The notes below the pieces were generated by a model. That model did not search any database. It was not told where the DNA came from and was given only the letters and a program-made list of their open reading frames with translations. Below, piece after piece: positions 46,990-57,752 of a stretch of DNA of 64,000 bases. Source of the stretch: Capsicum annuum (Eukaryota; Streptophyta; Magnoliopsida; Solanales; Solanaceae); NCBI RefSeq assembly GCF_002878395.1, contig NC_061121.1:130483946-130547945 (forward strand), written 5' to 3'. Each line of letters starts with the position of its first letter. Position 1 is the first letter of the stretch. The position numbers were made by a program, and so were the translations under genes.

Positions 46990-48330
46990 TTTGGTTAAAT
47001 TAAAGGAGTCGGTTAAGGACCAAAAGGTAGAGGGTTTCTCCCAAGGGGTAGATGGTGTGTTGAGACTGCATGGTAGATTGTGTGTCCCGTGTGTTGATGA
47101 ATTAAGGCAGAGGATGATGGCTGAAGCGCATAGCGCACGTTATTCCATTCATCTTAGCACTACCAAGATATACCGTGACTTGCGGGAGATCTATTGGTGG
47201 AACGGTATGAAGAAAGACATAGCCGAGTTTGTAGCAAAGTGTGCAATGTGCCAATAGGTTAAGGTAGAGCAACAAATACCGGGTGGTGTGATGCAAGAGT
47301 TTAGTATACCCACTTTGAAGTGGGAGATAGTGAATATGGACTTCATGACCGGGTTTCCTCTTTCGTGCCGTCATCAAGATTCTATTTGGGTTTTTGTGGA
47401 TAGGTTGACTAAGTCCGCACATTTCTTACCCATGCACACATCTTATATGGCCGAGGATTATGCTAGATTATATATTCGAGAGTTGGTCAGGCTGCATGGA
47501 GTTACCTTGTTGATCATTTTGGATAGGGGTACTCAATTTACTTCTCAGTTTTGGAAGGCGTTTCAGCAAGGTCTTGGCACTTAAGTTCTTTTGAGCTCAG
47601 CTTTTCACCCGCAGACAGATGGTCAGGCTGAGAGGACCATTCAGACCCTAGAGAATATGTTGAGAGCGTGTGCCCTCAATTTTAAAGATAGTTGGGATGA
47701 GCATTTGCCATTGATTGAGTTTTCCTATAATAATAGTTTCCATACTAGCATTGAGAAGGCACCGTTCGAAGCCTTGTATAGTAGGAGGTGTAGATCACCC
47801 ATAGGTTAGTTTCAAGTGGGTGAAGCTGCCGTAATTAGGCCCGATGCAGTTTTTAAATCTATAGAGAAAGTTAAGCTGATTAGATAGAGGTTGAAGATGG
47901 CTTAAAGTTGTCAAAAGTCTTATACCGATGTGAGAAAGAGAGATCTTGAGTTTGAGGTGGGTGATTTGGTATACTTGAAGATTTCACCCATGAAAGGTGT
48001 GAAGAATTTTCATAAGAAGGGAAAGCTTAGTCCCCGTTATGTTGGCCCGTATAGAGTTTTGAGCCATATTGGTAGAATGGCCTATGAGGTTGAGTTTCCC
48101 TCAGAATTTTCAGCCGTTCATCCTATCTTTCATGTCTCCATGGTCAATAAGCATATTAGTGATTCTATTGTGGTTGATCCTTCAGAGAGTGCTGAGATTT
48201 AGGATAGTCTTTCCTTCGATAAAATTCCTGTTGAGATCCTAGACTTTCAAGTGCGTAGGATGAGGAACAAAGAGGTTCCCTTGGTAAAGGTGTTGTGGCG
48301 GAACCAATCTGTAGAGGGAGCTCTTGGGAG
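46990..48330 (+). pseudogene. E7 integrase with C-terminal chromodomain-type tail (broken)
   Basis: The H-H-C-C zinc-binding part ends in K-C-A-M-C (about 47240). The core keeps the full D-D-E set: M-D-F near 47340, L-D-R-G-T-Q-F-T near 47525 and D-G-Q-A-E-R-T near 47625. The C-terminal domain (47930-48202) has D-L-E-F-E-V-G-D-L-V-Y-L-K, and the tail includes I-P-V-E-I-L-D-F-Q-V-R-R then V-K-V-L-W-R-N, the chromovirus-type C-terminus. Stops are at 47255 (TAG for Gln), 47582 (TAA) and about 47806, and a frameshift near 48320. It is the best preserved integrase in the window. Confidence 0.9.
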
Positions 48331-48603
48331 GCAGAAGCAGACATGCGAGCCAAGTACCCGCACCTCTTTTCTGTTGGTTTAGACCAAGCCAAAGGTACTA
48401 TTCTTCCTTAATTCATCCCTTTAAATCTAAAGTTCAGCTATGCATCTATCCTTGTATGAGTTCTTGCATTGTCCAGAGTATTCATGAGTTTAGAAAGGTC
48501 TTGAGCCATTTAGAAATTGTTTCAGCTAGGTGTGCTCTATTTTTCCTATGTCCTTCATCAGACAAGTGACATTTGAGGATGAATGTTTCCAAGAGCGAGA
48601 TAC

Positions 48604-49803
48604 TGTAAGACCCAGCAAAGTTCTCTCGTAGTTTGAGCCATAGACGTGTTGAATAAAGCATAATTTTAGCCCTAAAAGATGTAGGAGTGACTCCTAAGTG
48701 AGTATCATCTTAACCATATAGAATTTTCATAATTTCAAATCTTTATCACGTGGGAAATTTGATAAGCTTTCCATCGATATAAGATTCACCCAAATTTGAT
48801 ACCTAGGTAACAAGTTATGGCTAATTTAAGACCTATTCATAAAACTATATCATTTTAGTGCTTGGCGTATCGCGGAGAGGGTCAATTTGACGATTGTCAA
48901 CTTTCAGTGGAACTCCACAATATTAGCGTATTGTGCTAAGGTTCCAGGTACCAAAAAGGGTAACCTCTTTCACCCTTGTGCCCAAAAGGCTTATTTACAT
49001 CATGAATTTCCTAATATTTATGAGGTTTTTACACGAATATGAATTGGGTTTTTTCACCCATTATTATTGAATGTATTATCTTGATATTTCCCATGAATTA
49101 AGAGTCATATGGCATGATTTCTGCATGTTTTATTCAGAATTTACAGCTGGGTATAAACCCCATGATTTTACTTCTTGAGAAGCTAATATTTGGAATGTTG
49201 AGATATTGAAGCATATAACTATATTGAGATTTTGAAATAAATTGCTGAAATTCCTAGATTTCGACATGATTTATGAATCCATATGCCTTATATTATGCTT
49301 TTGATAAGCTTTAACTTGAGATTGAACTATGGGTTAGTAAGCCCTATTCGACACTTGTGAAATTATGAACTCTTGTCCTATAAGCACCCATGATTTGAGT
49401 ATTTTAAGATGATTGAGAAATGAATTAACCTAATGGTCAGAAAGCTTTGAAATCCACTTCATCATATGAGATTACCGATTTTGATTATTGGGTTTGTGGT
49501 GAACCATGAGATTATTCTAAAAGAGGATTTTTATAAGATTAGCACAGATAATCTAAAGGGAGTAGTACTTAGCACCGAGCGGGTAAGTCACTATAATTTC
49601 TTACCCCAAAACTATGTACCACGTAGGTTAGGCCTGAGGCCGAGCTTATGATGATTATGATTGGGCCTTAGGCCGAGTTTCATTTAGTAATCACTAGACC
49701 TAGGTTATACTCCCTGGCAAGAGTATGAAGCTCCTCCCCAACGTGGGGTCTCATCCTTAGGAGGACAAAACGTTAGACTCCATGTAGCTCGCATGGTTTA
49801 TGT
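48604..49803 (+). repeat. E7 3' LTR, truncated and internally deleted
   Basis: It starts TGTAAGACCC at 48604 and is colinear with the 5' LTR except for two losses. About 445 bp corresponding to 41112-41556 are missing near 48950, which removes the CpG block, TATA box and telobox. The last 1.1 kb (corresponding to about 42408-43543) is missing at 49803. The polypurine region just before it (AAGAGCGAGATAC) is degraded. Confidence 0.87.
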
Positions 49804-52429
49804 CTATAAGGCCATAAGGTTAAAAAATGAACTAATACTGTATATAACACAAAGTCTGTAATGGGTAAACCAATACCCTAAACTGAAATAAACTGTCTGA
49901 AACAAGCTGTAGTCTGAAAGCCCTTAAACTGTCTGAAAACTATCGAGTTGATGGGACATGTCCCCAACTAACTCTGAACTACTGAAATAATAAAGTAATA
50001 AAATAATCATTCTATCCTCAAATTATGAGGACTCACTGTTATTCCGGCTGCGGACGTCCGATCTACAAAGGATGCTCGGGAGCTCCTGCTTCTAAACCTA
50101 TGGTATAAAACACCATAGCACAAATATGTCAGTACGATTGAATTTACTGGATGCAATTGAGGTAGGCTGAGTGGATGGGGTTCATATCCATGAACAATAC
50201 TAACTGTTCGAATAACATAAACATGAGAATACATGCATGAGTACGTAAACTATAATAGAGATCATACTGACACTAGGTACTGAGTTTTGAGTATTGAGTT
50301 GCTGATATCTGAGTTTATTGGTATGAATAACTGAGTCTACTGAATACTGAGGTACTAATATTGTATTACAGATAAAGGACTAACTATTTCTAACAGTTCT
50401 GATTATATAGAACTGGTATGATTGACTGTATCTGATAGTCCTAAAATCTTAATACTGGTAACATGAATTTCATCTAATTAATATACTATTAACTGGGTGA
50501 CTGTGTCTGACAGTCCTGGTTTTAATGGAACTAGTTGAGTTCCACACTGAGCTAAGCGACTATATCTGACAGTCCTAATATCTGTAGAACTGAACTGAGT
50601 TCTATTACTGAGACTGAATCTCAAATTGAGACTACAAAAGATAATCATCTAACCGACATACCCCAAATAAAGAAATATAACTGAGTTGGGTTAAAACTGT
50701 AACCTCAATTAGAAGGGTGTCAATACCTCGCCACTAGTAAGGTCAAGCTATGAGTGATCCCTCATATAACAGGTACTAAAAAGAGAACGGTGGAACCGTC
50801 ATATAACAGGTTAAGTCACCTTATCTACCCTCAAAATAGCGGTTTGATCTCTTAACCTATGCTGGCTACGTTGTTCTGGAGTTCAAGGACTACTTCTAAG
50901 AATCACACCCTCTAATAACAGGTGAGTTCCCATCCTTAGGTTCATTTGGTGCTGAATCCTACTCCTATCTAAATAGACACTGAACACGATTAACTAAATG
51001 AACTGGATTGAGTTCCTTAGGTTCTATGACTTATGGAATACTACTGAATTTTATCAACTGACAGAATGCTACTGATTTCTGCTAGCTGACTGAATTACGG
51101 AGGTCTAAACTGAGTATTACTGAGATCTGATAACTAAATAAAATTACAGAGATTATTGAGATTATTGGATGCTACTGAATTTACTAGATTTTCCTGAGTC
51201 ATATGACTGACTGAGTTCTACTGATCATGGCTTGATTGTGAGTATCATGAAAACTGACACTGTCTCTAGGCACACAGCTAAATTGTTGGGTACAAGTACC
51301 CCAGGACTCGATAGCATAATAAGTAAATCATGGAACAAGCTTAAAAGCTCAACGGAAGCTACATGTGTATCATAGATTCATTTAAACATTTCAATAACCA
51401 CTTGAGATGCATTACTTGTACATGAATGGGGAATACATATTGGCATACTATAACATGGTATTATTTCTTTCACTTATTAATTCACATGAACAATTCATCA
51501 AACACTTGGTGAGCATAACATATGCACATAACCTTATATAACAAATAAGCATCATAATTCGCATTCCTATTGACAAATTTCAAAGGTTTAACATGGTTTG
51601 ACATGATACTAAACATATATCACTTTACTTCACATAGATATTGTAATTAAATTATGAACTAGAGTACCCATTAACATAATAGTCATGAACACAATCAAAC
51701 TAAATCATGAAATTCATCAAAAACATTATCTTGAGTTTATGTAAAGGTTTCTTAGACTCTAAGGGTGGAAGAAACCCTTGAATGAACACTTAACATACCT
51801 TAGTTGGTGAATTCTTAAAGCTTGATAGTGGAATCCCTTGGAAATTGAGTCTTGAATTGATAGTCCTAGGGTTTTTTTCTTGAGGATTTTGTGAATAATG
51901 AATAGGATTAGCCAAAAGAGGGCTAAATTTCGAGTTATGATGGCTGAAGGGCATGGGAAAAAGACTGAATTAACCCTGAGGATACAACTTTTAAATGGAT
52001 GTGAACTGGGCAACGACGCTATTAGATACACGGTGCATTATGGGTTTGATGCGATAGTCAATGCATCACGCCATCATCACGTCGAGCCTTAGTACTTTAA
52101 ACCTGGCAACCTACAACAATATCAATCAACATGACAGGCAACGCGGTATGCCAAGATCATGTTGGTCCACTATTTTGGGCTTCTAAGCGTGTCCTTAATA
52201 TGGTCCAAAAAAAACAAAACTTGTCCAGGACCACCTATAGACCTCTCTGATTGTGAATTAACAAAAATACGAACCATTAAAGGACGTTAAGGTGGTGAAA
52301 TGTCATTTCCAACTTTCGAAGGCCAATAATAGGCTAAGTGTGGGAACTTAGTTAGAACCTTCTAAGTATGGGAACCCCTTAACAAGAATAAATGGAATGA
52401 ATTAAGCTTAGGATTCTGTGGGGTCTACA
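49804..52429 (-). repeat. E6 5' LTR, outer part
   Basis: Colinear with 34341-36962 in the same orientation; CTATAAGGCC at 49804 corresponds to CTGTAAGGCC at 34341. About 78 bp that should follow 40765 are missing. The right end reads GGGGTCTACA, where the 3' LTR has AGGGTCTTACA, so one base is lost at the tip. Confidence 0.88.
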
Positions 52430-52830
52430 ACCATGTATTCAAGGGCTCAGTTTTGTTCATTATATTCAGTTCATGTATCACATTTCAAGATTAGTTATGT
52501 TCTCATGTTCCTGTTCATCTATGTTTGGTAAATAATCTGAGGTTCATCAGTATTCTCAGCTTAAGGTAATAGTCTTTCTTAGATTAGCTTAGTTCCATAT
52601 TCAGTTATAGTTATAAACTTGGTATTCATTACCATTGCATATTTAGTCATGCATTCACGAATCAGTTTAGTCATGTACTCATGAATTAGATATACATATC
52701 CAGTTTGAAAACTCAGGTTATCAGTAGTTTCAGTTAGGTGTTTCATGCATCAAATATGCAAGTTCAGTGTGTAAGCTTAGTCTATGAGTATTCTTATCTT
52801 ATTCATACGCATTCGAGGATGAATGCTCCC
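52430..52830 (+). other. E5 non-coding internal region, last part
   Basis: E5 sequence resumes after E6. It aligns with E6's own tail (about 37390 down to 36976 on the minus strand): shared words include CATGTATTCAAGG/CATATTCAAGG, TTCATGTATCAC, and CATTCGAGGATGAATG just before the polypurine tract. No open frame. Confidence 0.82.
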
Positions 52831-52843
52831 AAGGGGGTGATAA
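52831..52843 (+). other. E5 polypurine tract
   Basis: AAGGGGGTGATAA immediately precedes the 3' LTR start at 52844. Confidence 0.87.
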
Positions 52844-54349
52844 TGTAAGACCCTACAAAATTCTAAGTTTAACTAAGTTCGTTAAATCATGAAAAGAGGT
52901 TCCAAACTTAGAAATTTCAGCCAAGTATTTATACTTAGAAGTATTTTACCCTTCGTAAGTTGATTATCCTATTTCATGACCCGTATGACCTTAAAATATC
53001 AATTTTTAGGTTGATTTATGATTAGGTATGTCAGTAGGTGTTATAGGATAAGTTTTGGATTTTTCAAACATCATTCGCAACACGTTTCAAAGTCCCAACC
53101 AGTAGATCAATTCGATCCCGACGCACCTCATTGCCTATCGTGATGATAAATATTTTTCCGACCTCCTAGTGCCAATTTCCAGTAAACTGATGTGGACTCA
53201 ACGCAGTGCGGCGGCCATAGCATCAACCCCATCAACAAGGCACATCGGGCTGTGCGTCACTGGGTTAGTTCTTAGTCATTAAAACTCTGCATCCTGAAGG
53301 GTATTTGGATAATTTTCCCATGTCTATTGAGCCCTAAAAACACAAAATTCAGCCCTCAATAAGCAAATTACACTCATTCTCTCTCAAATTACTCAAGCGA
53401 TAAAAACCCTAGCTTTAAGAATCAAGGTGAATCCTCAAGAATTTCACCAAAAACCTTCAAGGATTAATCCTCTCAGGTATGTTAGATGTTCATCTATGGG
53501 TACCTTCCACCCATAGAGTCCAAGAATCCCCTTTTAAAACTACAGGTTTATGGAATTGCAAATTCCCATATTTGAAATTGATTGTACACATGTCTATGAT
53601 GTTAATTTGGTTTTCAATCCATGATTACGATAAGATTCATGAAAATAGAATAGTATTTATGGGAAATTTTATGAATTGCATGTTAAATCCAAGAAATTTC
53701 ATGTTTGGGAATTGTTGTCACAATGTTTATATGTTATCCGTGATTATATGCATTAAGTTGTACTCCCCAAATATTTGATAGAATGCCTATGTGAATTAAA
53801 GGGTGAAATCATAACATACTAGTATACGTACAAGCATATGCCCTACAAGTGTTTGATGAAATACTTATGTGCTTTGACTAGTAAAAGCATGACATGTTAT
53901 TATGTGATCCCATTCATGCACAAGATCGTGTATATCAAGCGTTTGACAAAATTTCTAAATGAGTGCACTGTTAGCAAGCAAGTATTGTTATGACTTTATG
54001 ATCATGCAATGTTTTACTTTCCATGCTATCGAGTACTGGGGTATTTAATACCCGACAATCTAGCTGTTTACCTAAAGCCAGTATCAGTTACAGAATAGTA
54101 TCAGTCATGTCACAATCAATAGAATTCAGTTAACTACAAAACTAAGTAGAACACATTCAGATACAAAAATTAGGAAAACTTAGAAAACTCAGTATTAGTC
54201 CAGTCCAGTCTAGTTCTGTATAGTCAACTCAGTCTCTTTCAGTTGTGAGTAGGATTTAGCACCGAGCGAGCCAAGGGATAGGGGCTCTCCCTTTAGTTAG
54301 GAATGAGTCCCTAGAAGTAATCTCTAAGTTCTAGAACTACATAGCCAGC
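52844..54349 (+). repeat. E5 3' LTR, first part
   Basis: It starts TGTAAGACCC and is colinear with 28349 to about 29842. It carries the telobox AAACCCTAG near 53404 (mutated in the 5' copy) and the donor-like CAGGTATGTTAGATG near 53475. It is interrupted by E8. Confidence 0.92.
54345..54349. repeat. E8 target-site duplication, left copy (CCAGC)
   Basis: Perfect match to 62733-62737. The joined sequence around it matches the uninterrupted E5 5' LTR near 29840 (TAGCCAGTGTAG). Confidence 0.92.
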
Positions 54350-56911
54350 CGTAATACCTTATATTTTCATGCTAAAATTCTAACATGAATACAAGTTGCA
54401 TGATCATTATCCTAGTCTATGGAGTAGTTTATTGGTGAAAATATCATAGCAATGACCTAGAACAAAGTTGAGCTAAGACCAATTGATTCATCCAAAGTTT
54501 TACATTCAATTCTATAAGGGTCAACTTCAAATGTCTATATCTCTTAATATACATGAAATTTTTCATCCCAAGACCTATAAAATTGTAGATAATTGAATTA
54601 GCCTCCAACGATACCAATTTCGTAAAAATCTGATACCTGAATGAAGAGTTACGCCCATTTTTGTGAGAGGCATAAGGGTGTGCGATGGGCAATGCGCCGC
54701 CCAATCAAATGTGTGTGATTGGGAGTGCGACGCATACTTAAATATCTACCATAAGGTGTGCGACGCACACCTTAAGGTCTTCCATGGGTCGTGCGCCGCA
54801 TACCTCACTTCCAAGTGTCAAAAACACCCTTATATATGTCTATAACACGGGATTAAACTCCCATAACACCAAAATAAGTTTACTTTCTCTCAAAATCACC
54901 AAGAACATTCATCAGGGTTTCAACCTAAAAATTCAAATATCTCAAGATTAAACCATGAGTTTTCAATAATTCTTTGAGATTCAGAATCCTCATTCCGAGG
55001 GCTACAAGAAACACTCATTATTTTCATAAATACAGTCCCAAGGTCAAGAGTTCTTTCAAAGCTTCAAGTTTATGGTATGTGGGGGTTTTCAACAAGAACA
55101 CCCTTTCATTCTTGGGCCCAAACTGATTTTTCTTTTATGAATATACATGATTTTACATGTTTTGATATGAATTGAAGCATGAACTTATACCCTATATGGT
55201 TTTACATGAGATTATGATACTCTCTATATTTTGGAAGTTGAATTAAATGAGAAAGACGACATTTTTGTGCATAAAGCTGAATTTTCCAGATTTTAAAGTA
55301 AGTTATATATATTTATGATGAAAAACATGAATCTTGAGAAAATTTTATATGATTTTGATGTATGAGACCTTGAGTCCTAATTGGGATTGTACTTTGAGAA
55401 ATTATGTGCTATTAGCACAATTAGATTTGAATCCCAAAGCTAATTTTCTTTACCAAGATGTATGATTATAAAGATGAAATTTTAAGTTTTAAGTGATTAT
55501 TTTTGGGCTTATGTCTTAAAGTATGAAACTATGGAAGGTTTTATGGTGATATTGATGTATGGGTTTTTGGAACCCTATTTGAGATTATTATTTTGAGAAA
55601 ATCATGTGTTATAAGCACCTTGATTTTAAATACTTTGAGATGATAAAGAAGCTTTGACCTTTTGATCGTAAAAAGGGTTGTTTTTTAAACTGAGATAAGA
55701 AAACAAAATCCACGTTTATTGATTTATTATGAAAGGGGTAGCATGATGGCTCCTGTTGTGAATTGTTGAAATATTTATTGGTGGATTTTCTTTTAAAAAG
55801 ATCTGAGCTAAGTCCGGGAGTAGTCTTTAGAACCGAGCAGGAGGTATAGCAGCATTGGTACTTCCCTAGAACTACGTGCCCCCATAGGTTGTGAGCCTGA
55901 GGTTGATTTACAAATAGTGATCACTAGTGAATAAAAGATTAAGGTCCTACTCCGATGGCAAGGATAGGACAACTCTCCCCAATGTGGGTTGGATGTTGGA
56001 CTCCATGTAGCTTACATAGTTTATGTCGGTTATAAGAGACTCCCAATATGTGTGTGTGTATTTTTCTATCTCATGTGAAAAGTCTTATTCTTCTATTTGA
56101 GATGAAAACATATTTGTTTGAAAGACTGAGTTTGAGAAAGTCATTGTTTTTGAAAGATTTAATGAACATATATTCCAAAGAGAATTGTTATGAGATTTTA
56201 TTGCTTTGATGATTTGGAATCGAGATGGAAGTGAATTGAGATTTATTATGATGACTCACATGTTTCACCCGATATATTTTACTCTCGTATGATTATGATG
56301 ATTTTAATTAGAGCTAAGTGAGTTATTTATGTCAGCATGCATAATTTTAATAAACTGTGATGATATTAAGATATTATTTTATATCTGCATTGCACTCCCA
56401 TATGCTCGGTACATTTCCATGGTACTAACCCACACACACCCTGTGTGTTAGGCTATATTTTCTTGTAATGTAGGTACAAGGTATAGTGTACATCTTCTAA
56501 TCTAGTCAGTTCACGGCATCCAATCAACAGGTGATGAGTCTTTTTGATTCAAGGGCTTGAGTTAGTTATACAGTTCGAGAATCTTTGTATTTTCTTTATT
56601 CAGCTGTATTAAGTTAGGATAGTCGGGAGTCATGACCCAGCTACCTATAGTCAGTACTAGTAGAGGCTTCATAGACAGTCAGTAAAAGTTGATGTATTCC
56701 ATTTCAGTTTTGATTGTAAAAGCAGAGTTGTAATCTTATAAATTTAGTTTTGTATCTATCATATTCAGAAAAGATTTATTTTCCTAAATTTGTATATATT
56801 TATACTTTAATTCAGTTGCTTATGAATTATGCCAGTAGAAGGGTTAGCTTGGGGTCACTTGTGACCCTAAGCACTGTGTGACATCTCGGGACCTAATTTT
56901 GGGGCGTTACA
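54350..56911 (+). repeat. E8 5' LTR
   Basis: It begins CGTAATACC (the 3' copy has TGTAATACC, so the first base is mutated) and ends GGGGCGTTACA. Relative to the 3' LTR it lacks about 45 bp near 54383. It contains the CpG-rich modules at 54672-54806, a TATA-like TTATATATG near 54830, donor-like GTATGTGGGG at 55075, acceptor-like AATGTAG ending at 56473, and a perfect U5 hairpin GGGTCAC-TT-GTGACCC at 56852-56867. Confidence 0.92.
54672..54806 (+). repeat. CpG-rich repeat modules in the E8 LTR
   Basis: About four degenerate units spaced 30-45 bp, each with a GTGYGAYG- or GTGCGCCGC-like core. The third contains GTGTGCGACGCACAC (54756-54770); with its flanks the perfect palindrome spans 23 bases (54752-54774) around a central A. 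The counterpart in the 3' LTR (about 60503-60635) has one base change in this palindrome. The units lie directly upstream of a TATA-like sequence. Confidence 0.78.
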
Positions 56912-56915
56912 AACT

Positions 56916-56928
56916 TGGTATCAGAGCA
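56916..56928 (+). other. E8 primer binding site (tRNA-iMet type)
   Basis: TGGTATCAGAGCA, four bases after the LTR, with one mismatch at the last position. Confidence 0.9.
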
Positions 56929-57615
56929 TAGAGTTCAAGTGTCCTAGGGTGTCTATGAAGCCATGTCTAGTAGAGTCTTATGGAATGGTACGGATACGTC
57001 TGTACTTTTCTTCGAGAGGCTACAAGGCATTTAGGAAATATCTCCATTCTTTCAAGTATTAAATCGTGCTATAGAAAATTTCTCCAAGAAACTTATACAA
57101 ATTCTCATCTTACTCTAGTCAGGCCATCTCTGCCTTATTTCCAAGGTATCAGAAACAATTGACTTCATTCTCCGTAGATAGTTATGGGACTGTAAGAAAG
57201 CTAGAATGTATCTTGTCAATATTTTTGAGTCCTAAAAACTGAAGTGCTTTATCAAGCCTGTAGAAATCATGCATAAAGCCTAAGTTAGATATGATTTTGA
57301 ATTTCTCCTCATAATCAATAATGATAATCTATACTTCTCTATCTATGTTCTTGAAGTAACATATTCAGCAAGTTCCAGTTCCTCCCCAGATAATACTTTT
57401 ATAATTGCTAGCAGAAGTTTCAGAAGTTTCATAAAGCGGCTTGAGATGAGCCTTCTAGTATGTTATAAGTCCATCAGATTTAAAGTTATACCCTTGTTCT
57501 TATGAGTTATTTAATTAAGACAGAGTAAGGTGTATTCTTAGATCGTTGAGTGTTGTGTGTCAAGTTTCTATCTGTTGTATTATGTAATCTTGTTATCATT
57601 ATCTTTGTGAAAAAT

Positions 57616-57752
57616 CAAAGTCTAGTGAAACCGTGTGAGGCCTATTTTGATTCACTAGCATAGTTGCTTTGTTATTCATCTAATTTTCTTGTTCAAAATA
57701 CAAAACCAAAGTCTAGTGAAGCCGTGTGAGGCCTATTTTGATTCATTAGCAA
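57616..57752. repeat. Duplicated 45-bp segment, 91 bp apart
   Basis: CAAAGTCTAGTGAAACCGTG at 57616 and CAAAGTCTAGTGAAGCCGTG at 57707. Each continues through TGAGGCCTATTTTGATTCA to TAGCA, with very few differences. Confidence 0.92.

Larger units (their letters stand above)
40766..49803 (+). mobile_element. E7, Tekay-like Ty3 chromovirus (plus strand), 3' end deleted
   Basis: 5' LTR 40766-43543, exact iMet primer site, gag, protease, RT, RNase H, integrase with all three catalytic residues, C-terminal chromodomain-type tail, and a 3' LTR that stops at 49803. It is the only element here with a complete set of pol domains, but stops and frameshifts are frequent. It inserted in the E6 5' LTR. The 3' target duplication was lost with the deletion at 49803/49804. 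Confidence 0.9.
34212..52429 (-). mobile_element. E6, gag-only LTR retrotransposon of the E5 family (minus strand), interrupted by E7
   Basis: Minus strand: 5' LTR 52429-49804 plus 40765-40715, primer site, gag, protease remnant, non-coding tail, polypurine tract 36975-36963, and 3' LTR 36962-34212. The internal region 36963-40714 is 3752 bp, almost equal to that of E5, and also has no RT, RNase H or integrase. The flanks (TGTAA left, ACCAT right) do not form a clear 5-bp duplication, although E5 sequence continues on both sides without obvious loss when compared with E6's own tail. Confidence 0.87.

Noticed and set aside
34207..52434. Target-site duplication for E6 (TGTAA / ACCAT)
   Set aside because: The five-base flanks do not match. 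A right copy shortened by a small deletion is possible but not shown.
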